DNA of 9,986 bases from Solirubrobacterales bacterium (GTDB lineage Bacteria; Actinomycetota; Thermoleophilia; Solirubrobacterales; Solirubrobacteraceae): positions 1-9,986 of the forward strand of contig PLYX01000135.1 in NCBI GenBank assembly GCA_003151895.1. Direction: 5' to 3'. The notes under the pieces were generated by a model, which saw only the letters and a list, made by a program, of their open reading frames with translations, had not been told where the DNA came from and did no database searches. How positions within the stretch are numbered: the first letter of the stretch is position 1; every line of letters starts with the position of its first letter. Shown here one piece after another: positions 6,077 to 9,986 of the stretch. Made by a program: the position numbers and the translations under genes.

Positions 6077-7267
6077 TTACCGCCGTGGCGCTTCTTGCAG
6101 GAGCCGCCGGTAGAGGTCGAGGTGGGCGCGGCCGACCGCCTCCCAGGAGTAACGTCCAGTGGCGGCTGCCCTGGCCCTCACGCACATTCCGATCAGGGTG
6201 GCCCTATCGTTCAGCAGCTCTCTGAGCGCCTGCCCGAGAGCGCGCGGGTCGCCCGCCGGCACGACGCGCGCCGCGCCCGTGCCTGCGAGCTCGGGGAAGC
6301 CGCCCACGTCGCTGAGCAGCAGCGGCTTGCCGAAGGCGAGCGCCGTGAACAGCACGCCCGACTGGTCGGCCTGCAGGTAGGGGAGCACGACCAGGTCGGC
6401 GCGTTCGAAATAGGCGGGCAGCTCGTCGTCGCCGATGAAGCGCGGCACGAACCGCACGTTCGCGGGCGCGGCGGCCTGAAGCGCGGAGATGTCCATGCGC
6501 GGCATTCCCGCTATCCACAACTCCGCGTCACGCACCGGCGCTTCGCCCGTTCCCGTTCCGCCCCACGCGTCAAGCAGCACGTCGATCCCCTTGTAGGGGC
6601 GCATCAACCCGAAGCACAGCACCACCGGCTGCTCCGTCTCGTACGGCGGCGGCAATGGGGGCGCGGGTGGGTGGGCACCCGATCTTCGTTCGGCCAGGTG
6701 GGTAAACACACCGTGTGGGATCACGTGCACGCGGTCGCCGTCGGTGCCGAGCTCGTCGACCAGGCGCGTACGGCCGTGCTCGGAGTGCACCACGATCGCG
6801 TCGAAGCGATCGTACAGGCGTCTTTGCGCGGCGAGCTGGCCAGGGCGCGGCTCGCGCGGGAGCACGTCGTGGGCGGTGAGCACGAGCGGAGGGCGGCGGG
6901 CAGCCCTCCCCCTCCAAACGCCACCGCCCGCGGAGCGGGCGGGAGGCAGTAGGTGGGCATCGAGGTGTTGAACGGGGAGCCACTGGAAGTGCACCACGTC
7001 GGCGTGACGCGCCATATGGCGGTAGCGCAGCATGTCGGGCACGTGCTGGGCGAGCTTGCACGCCATCCGCACACGCCCTCCGGGGGCGCCGAGGGACACG
7101 CGGTAGAAGAGCTCGCGGCGCACGTATCCGTCCGGGACCGCCACGGGTCCGTAGGCGAAGCGGCTGGTGAACAACTCCACCTCCGTGCCTGACGCCGCCA
7201 GCGCACTGCACAGCGCATGGTCGTAGGGTGGCGTGTAGGCGGAGGGATCGACGACGTGAACGCGCAC
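6077..7267 (-). CDS. Glycosyltransferase family 4
   Basis: This 396-residue cytoplasmic GT-B fold enzyme would transfer a sugar from a nucleotide sugar to a lipid-linked or other acceptor. The N-terminus RVHVVDPSAYTPPYDHALCSAL is typical of the acceptor domain. VVHFQWLP, VLTAHDVLP, IVVHSEHGR, VHVIPHGVF, LCFGLMRPYKGIDVLL and the donor-site region SGVLFTALAFGKPLLLSDVGGFPEL follow in order. The frame is open to an ATG at 7378, but this would overlap the divergent terpene synthase and adds a basic non-family stretch, so GTG at 7267 is chosen. There is no clear Shine-Dalgarno sequence. Two low-complexity segments, residues 109-125 (Ala/Gly/Arg) and 195-208 (Ser/Pro), look like insertions and coincide with a hairpin and a G4 motif. 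It is first in the minus-strand block. Confidence 0.9.
   Translation of the reverse strand: MRVHVVDPSAYTPPYDHALCSALAASGTEVELFTSRFAYGPVAVPDGYVRRELFYRVSLGAPGGRVRMACKLAQHVPDMLRYRHMARHADVVHFQWLPVQHLDAHLLPPARSAGGGVWRGRAARRPPLVLTAHDVLPREPRPGQLAAQRRLYDRFDAIVVHSEHGRTRLVDELGTDGDRVHVIPHGVFTHLAERRSGAHPPAPPLPPPYETEQPVVLCFGLMRPYKGIDVLLDAWGGTGTGEAPVRDAELWIAGMPRMDISALQAAAPANVRFVPRFIGDDELPAYFERADLVVLPYLQADQSGVLFTALAFGKPLLLSDVGGFPELAGTGAARVVPAGDPRALGQALRELLNDRATLIGMCVRARAAATGRYSWEAVGRAHLDLYRRLLQEAPRR
6657..6675 (+). repeat. G-quadruplex motif inside the GT4 gene
   Basis: GGGGG-CGC-GGG-T-GGG-T-GGG lies on the plus strand, the non-coding strand of this gene, and encodes the proline-rich AHPPAPPLP (198-206) between the two GT-B domains. 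On the coding strand it also contains CCCCCATTGC, a 10-mer shared with the hairpin in the GT2 insert. Confidence 0.75.
6924..6942. repeat. Hairpin inside the GT4 gene
   Basis: CCGCCCGC and GCGGGCGG form a perfect 8-bp stem with a 3-nt GGA loop. It encodes the Ala/Arg/Gly segment (about residues 109-115) just before the conserved strand VLTAHD. Confidence 0.6.
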
Positions 7268-7276
7268 CGGGGAAAG

Positions 7277-7282
7277 ACAATA
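7277..7282 (-). promoter_or_regulatory. Candidate -10 box for the GT4-led block
   Basis: TATTGT on the minus strand ends 9 nt before the GTG at 7267, in the 36-bp spacer between divergent starts. It fits TAnnnT and would give a very short or absent leader. No good -35 box is seen. Confidence 0.35.
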
Positions 7283-7284
7283 CG

Positions 7285-7314
7285 GCCAGCGCCGCACAGC
7301 CGTATGGCGCTGGC
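7285..7314. repeat. Inverted repeat straddling the terpene synthase start
   Basis: GCCAGCGCC (7285-7293) and GGCGCTGGC (7306-7314) are perfect 9-bp arms around the 12 nt that contain the AT of the start codon. A second pair, TACGGC (7281-7286) and GCCGTA (7299-7304), overlaps the first, so the two stems exclude each other. It could be an operator or an mRNA structure at the start. Confidence 0.5.
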
Positions 7315-8470
7315 GGGCACGTTCGCGCACGCGGCCCTCAGCTACTGGACGGGTGTGTTCCCGCGCGTGTGCCTGCACGTCGCTCGCTGGCGGCGGCTGG
7401 CACGACGAATACCCGACCCCGTGCTGCGCCGGTTAGCGCTCGAAGCGCTCGCCAAGCGCGGCAACATCGAGGGCGCGGCGGCGTTCGCGGCGTTCGCTCC
7501 GCGCGGGCGCCGCGCGGAGGTCACCCGGGCGGTGAGCTCCTTCCAGGCGGCCTACAACTTCCTCGACATCCTAGGCGAGCAGCCGAGCGCCGACCCCGTG
7601 GCCGACGGTCGGCGCTTGCACGAAGCGTTGTTGTACGCGCTCACCCCCCCGGGCGAAGCGGGAGGGGGTCCGGGGGAGGAAGGTGATCCGCCCTCCACCC
7701 CGCTCGACTGGTACGAGCACCATCCTCAGCACGAGGACGGCGGCTACCTGCTGAACGTCCTGAACAGCTGCCGCTCCGCGGTCGCCGGCCTGCCGTCCTA
7801 CCAAACTGTGGCGCCGGCCGCGCAAGCAGCCGCCGCCCGCATCGTGGCGTTTCAGAGCCTGAACCTGAGCGAATCCCAGGGCAACCACGAGGCGCTGGAG
7901 CAATGGGCGCGCGAAGCCAGCCCGCCGGGGGCGGGACTGCAGTGGTGGGAGACCGCCGCGGCGGCCGGCTCCTCGCTCGGGGTTTATGCGCTGATCGCAG
8001 CGGCGTCCGAGCCGCAGCTCGACGCCGCCGAGGTGGCCGCGCTCGAGTACGCCTACTTCCCATGGATCGGCGGCCTGCACTCGCTGCTGGACAACCTGAT
8101 CGACAAACGCGAGGACGAGGCCGCGGGCCATCGCAGCCTCGTCGAGTACTACGGCCCGCAGCGGGCGGCGCAGCGGATGAGATGGCTCGCGGTGGAGGCA
8201 ATGCGGGTGGCACAGGAGCTTCCACACAATCGCCGGCACCTCGTGATCCTCGCCGCGATGATCGGCAACTACCTATCCACTCCAGAGGCCCACAGCCCCG
8301 AACTGGAGCCGGTGAGCGAGAGCGTGCTCGCCACCGTCGGCGCCCTGCAGAAGCCGACGATGCTCGTGTTCAAGCTGCGCCGCCTACCCACGCATCTGCG
8401 CAACGCCATTGGTTATCGACGCACCGGCGCGCACGACCACGCGCCACCGAGCCTGGACAGTTTCAGATAG
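7304..8470 (+). CDS. DUF2600/YtpB-family terpene synthase
   Basis: This 388-residue, mostly helical protein matches the DUF2600 family, whose known member YtpB of Bacillus makes tetraprenyl-beta-curcumene from a C35 diphosphate. Family landmarks are SSFQAAYNFLD (78-88), HHPQHEDGGYL (139-149), the WWE-AAA-GSS region (214-224) and FPWIGGLHSLLDNLIDKRED (252-271), whose acidic residues D263, D267, E270 and D271 are the probable metal/diphosphate site. No classical DDxxD is needed in this family. Residues 115-133 (Pro/Gly/Glu-rich) form an extra loop before the HHPQ motif. ATG at 7304 is chosen because the family begins near here; the frame is open upstream to 7217, into the GT4 gene. There is no clear Shine-Dalgarno sequence. 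The substrate and product are unknown. Confidence 0.9.
   Translation: MALAGTFAHAALSYWTGVFPRVCLHVARWRRLARRIPDPVLRRLALEALAKRGNIEGAAAFAAFAPRGRRAEVTRAVSSFQAAYNFLDILGEQPSADPVADGRRLHEALLYALTPPGEAGGGPGEEGDPPSTPLDWYEHHPQHEDGGYLLNVLNSCRSAVAGLPSYQTVAPAAQAAAARIVAFQSLNLSESQGNHEALEQWAREASPPGAGLQWWETAAAAGSSLGVYALIAAASEPQLDAAEVAALEYAYFPWIGGLHSLLDNLIDKREDEAAGHRSLVEYYGPQRAAQRMRWLAVEAMRVAQELPHNRRHLVILAAMIGNYLSTPEAHSPELEPVSESVLATVGALQKPTMLVFKLRRLPTHLRNAIGYRRTGAHDHAPPSLDSFR
7651..7676 (+). repeat. G-quadruplex-type motif in the terpene synthase gene
   Basis: GGG-CGAAGC-GGG-A-GGGGG-TCC-GGGGG lies on the coding strand, preceded by seven C (7644-7650) that can also pair with the G-runs. It encodes the Pro/Gly/Glu loop at about residues 116-124. 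The sequence looks like a degraded GC-rich palindromic repeat. Confidence 0.6.
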
Positions 8471-8551
8471 GGTTTCTGCACAGGTCAAGCAGGAGGGGGG
8501 CCGGTAGCATGATCAGCTGCCGACCGGTCGTCACTAGGGAGAGGGACACGC
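8471..8551 (+). promoter_or_regulatory. Intergenic region with ribosome binding site for the ABC ATPase
   Basis: This 81-bp gap follows the terpene synthase. AGGGAGAGGGA (8536-8546) is a strong purine-rich ribosome binding site; its GAGGG ends 6 nt before the ATG at 8552. CGACCGGTCG (8521-8530) is a perfect 10-bp palindrome that could be a regulator site. TAGCAT (8505-8510) is -10-like but lacks a convincing -35 partner. Confidence 0.5.
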
Positions 8552-9256
8552 ATGCTGGAGCTGCGAGATCTCGTCAAGCACTACCACACAGCCGGGGAGG
8601 AGACGGTGCGCGCCGTTGACGGCGTGACGCTGTCGGTCTCGACAGGCGAGATGGTGGCACTCTATGGGCCGAGCGGCTCCGGTAAGACGACGCTGCTGTT
8701 GATGGTTGCCGCCCTGCTGGCGCCGACGAGCGGCAAAGTGCTGGTGAACGGCCGCGACATCTCCTCGCTCTCAGAGCGTGAGGCGTCGCACTTCCGCCTC
8801 CAGGAGATGGGCTTCGTGCGCCAGAACTTCGACCTGCTTCCGGGCGTGACGGCGATCGACAACACGGTGCTCAAGCTGTTGAAGAACACGCCGTGGAAGG
8901 AGGCCCACAAACGCGTGCAGCCGTTGCTCGAGCGCCTCGGTCTCGGCGCGCGGCTCACGCACCGCTCCGAGACGCTTTCGATGGGGGAGCGTCAGCGCGT
9001 GATGATCGCAAGGGCCCTCTCGACCGAGCCGAAGCTGCTGCTCGCCGACGAGCCGACAGGCAGCCTCGACACGCAGCGCGGGCGCGAGGTGCTCGAGCTG
9101 CTCACCGAGCTGTGCCGCGAGCGCGGGGTGGCGATCGTGCTCGTCAGCCACGACCCGCAGGCCGCCGGCTTCGCCGACCGCGTGCTGGCACTGCGCGACG
9201 GCAAGCTGGTCGACTACGACCCCGATAAAGGGCTCGCCCCTATCGGGGCGAGGTGA
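8552..9256 (+). CDS. ABC transporter ATP-binding protein, MacB/LolD-like
   Basis: This 234-residue ATPase would power the FtsX-like permease encoded downstream; such pairs act on lipoproteins, peptides, lipids or envelope signals rather than as classical importers. Walker A GPSGSGKTT is at 39-47, the Q-loop Q91, the signature LSMGE at 142-146 (in place of LSGGQ), Walker B LLLADE at 162-167, the D-loop SLD at 171-173 and the switch H200. All catalytic residues are present. The last 11 or so residues are encoded by a palindrome (9220-9248) and probably extend a protein that would otherwise end after GKLVDY. It has a strong ribosome binding site. It might be cotranscribed with the terpene synthase (81-bp gap), but a palindrome lies between them. 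Confidence 0.94.
   Translation: MLELRDLVKHYHTAGEETVRAVDGVTLSVSTGEMVALYGPSGSGKTTLLLMVAALLAPTSGKVLVNGRDISSLSEREASHFRLQEMGFVRQNFDLLPGVTAIDNTVLKLLKNTPWKEAHKRVQPLLERLGLGARLTHRSETLSMGERQRVMIARALSTEPKLLLADEPTGSLDTQRGREVLELLTELCRERGVAIVLVSHDPQAAGFADRVLALRDGKLVDYDPDKGLAPIGAR
9220..9248. repeat. Hairpin within the 3' end of the ABC ATPase gene
   Basis: CCCCGATA (9220-9227) and TATCGGGG (9241-9248) form a perfect 8-bp stem, and GGGC/GCCC inside extends it after a small bulge. It encodes the last residues of the protein. The absence of a following T-run and the continuing permease gene argue against a simple terminator; an intra-operon mRNA-stabilising or REP-like element fits better. Confidence 0.6.
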
Positions 9257-9337
9257 GGGGTATGGCGTGGGGACAGGGCATTGCGCCCGTAGGCCGGGGA
9301 TGCAGCGCACAGGGCGACAGCGCGGCGTGACGATCTC

Positions 9338-9344
9338 AGGAGGG
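9338..9344 (+). promoter_or_regulatory. Ribosome binding site of the permease gene
   Basis: AGGAGGG lies 5 nt before the ATG at 9350 and fixes the permease start. Confidence 0.85.
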
Positions 9345-9349
9345 CCGCG

Positions 9350-9986
9350 ATGAGGCTTGCGAACGTGCTTCACCTGTACCGCGTGCGCCTGCGCTCGCGC
9401 GCGCTGCAGGAGTGCTTTGCGATCGTGGGGATCGCCGCGGGCGTGGGACTGCTGTTCGCCTCGCAGATCGCGAGCTCGAGCCTGTCGAGCTCGGTCGGAC
9501 AGCTCAACAGCGGGATCGTGGGCGCCGCAAAGCTGCAGCTCACCGCACGCGACGCTCACGGCCTGCCGGAAAAGCTCGTCGCAGAAGCTCGCCATCTGCC
9601 GGGCGTGCGGGTGGCGGCGCCACTGCTCGAAGTGAGCGCCAACGCAGTCGGGCCGAAGGGCAGCGAGTCGGTGGAGCTCGTCGGGGCCGACGGGACGCTC
9701 GCCGAACTGAAGGGCGCACTCGTGCGCAAAGTGGCGCTCACCCCATTCGCCGGAGTCGAAGCGGTGGTGCTGCCGGTGCCCGTGGCAAACGCCGTCGGGG
9801 CGAAGAAGTTCGGCGACGCCGTGAAGTTCCAGGCGCTCGGGCACACGAGCGAAGCGGCGCTCTATTCGCGCCTCACCGAAAAGCAGATCGGAGCGCTGAT
9901 CTCGAGCCCGATCGCGGTGAGCACGCTCGAATACGTCCAGAAAGCGAGCGGCCTGGAGGGCCGCGTGAGCCGCATCCTGGTCGAGC
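9350..9986 (+). CDS. FtsX/MacB-like ABC permease, N-terminal part
   Basis: The frame is open from the ATG to the right edge, giving 212 residues so far. The N-terminus MRLANVLHLYRVRLRSRALQ is amphipathic, then one membrane helix (about 22-42, CFAIVGIAAGVGLLFASQI) leads to a large extracellular domain with LPGVRVAAPLLEVSANAVG and VELVGADGTLAEL, typical of the MacB periplasmic core between the first and second helices. The FtsX domain with the remaining helices must lie beyond the window. It follows the ATPase gene by 93 bp with a strong ribosome binding site and should form a complex with it. Substrate unknown. Confidence 0.85.
   Translation, partial: MRLANVLHLYRVRLRSRALQECFAIVGIAAGVGLLFASQIASSSLSSSVGQLNSGIVGAAKLQLTARDAHGLPEKLVAEARHLPGVRVAAPLLEVSANAVGPKGSESVELVGADGTLAELKGALVRKVALTPFAGVEAVVLPVPVANAVGAKKFGDAVKFQALGHTSEAALYSRLTEKQIGALISSPIAVSTLEYVQKASGLEGRVSRILVE

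Noticed and set aside
7217..7303. Upstream extension of the terpene synthase from ATG 7217
   Set aside because: It would overlap the conserved N-terminus of the divergent GT4, and the added residues do not look like the family.
7268..7378. Upstream extension of GT4 from ATG 7378
   Set aside because: It overlaps the terpene synthase start and adds an Arg-rich stretch without similarity to GT4 N-termini.

Overview
The window is GC-rich throughout, its genes have strong G/C third positions, and at least one start fits leaderless actinobacterial transcription. With the gene families present (a DUF2600/YtpB-type terpene synthase, small zinc-ribbon membrane proteins, MacB-like ABC systems), I infer a high-GC actinobacterium, most likely of the Thermoleophilia (Solirubrobacterales) type. 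This assignment comes from gene content and style, not from a database search.

Layout. (1) 1-1027, minus strand: the possible first codons of a gene cut by the left edge, preceded by an SDR oxidoreductase. (2) 1127-2017, plus strand: an alpha/beta hydrolase divergent from the SDR, with a -10-like hexamer placed for leaderless translation. (3) 7267 down to 2024, minus strand: a five-gene block read right to left: GT4 glycosyltransferase, membrane GT2 glycosyltransferase, small monotopic phosphoglycosyl transferase, ATP-grasp ligase, then after a perfect 30-nt hairpin a zinc-ribbon/TM/discoidin-like protein. (4) 7304-8470, plus strand: a DUF2600 terpene synthase divergent from the GT4, its start only 36 bp away. 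(5) 8552-9986, plus strand: an ABC ATPase and an FtsX/MacB-like permease that runs off the right edge.

How the genes fit together. The phosphoglycosyl transferase would put the first sugar phosphate on a polyprenyl phosphate carrier; the GT2 and GT4 enzymes would extend it; the ATP-grasp enzyme, translationally coupled to the phosphoglycosyl transferase, could amidate or ligate the glycan or its precursor. The zinc-ribbon protein exposes a carbohydrate-binding-like domain outside the membrane. A large terpene synthase next door raises the possibility of a joint envelope lipid/glycan programme, but that link is inference from position only.

The most unusual signal is at the nucleotide level. 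Several genes carry short in-frame low-complexity segments in places where their families are usually compact. These segments are palindromic and/or G-quadruplex-forming. The core GGGTGGGTGGG occurs in three neighbouring genes (ATP-grasp, GT2, GT4), and a different G4 motif lies in the terpene synthase. The clearest case is about 38 extra residues in the GT2, which hold a REP-like hairpin and a seven-run G-tract. Other hairpins overlap the 3' ends of ATP-grasp, the zinc-ribbon gene and the ABC ATPase. I see no tRNA, rRNA, CRISPR array, insertion sequence or transposase.
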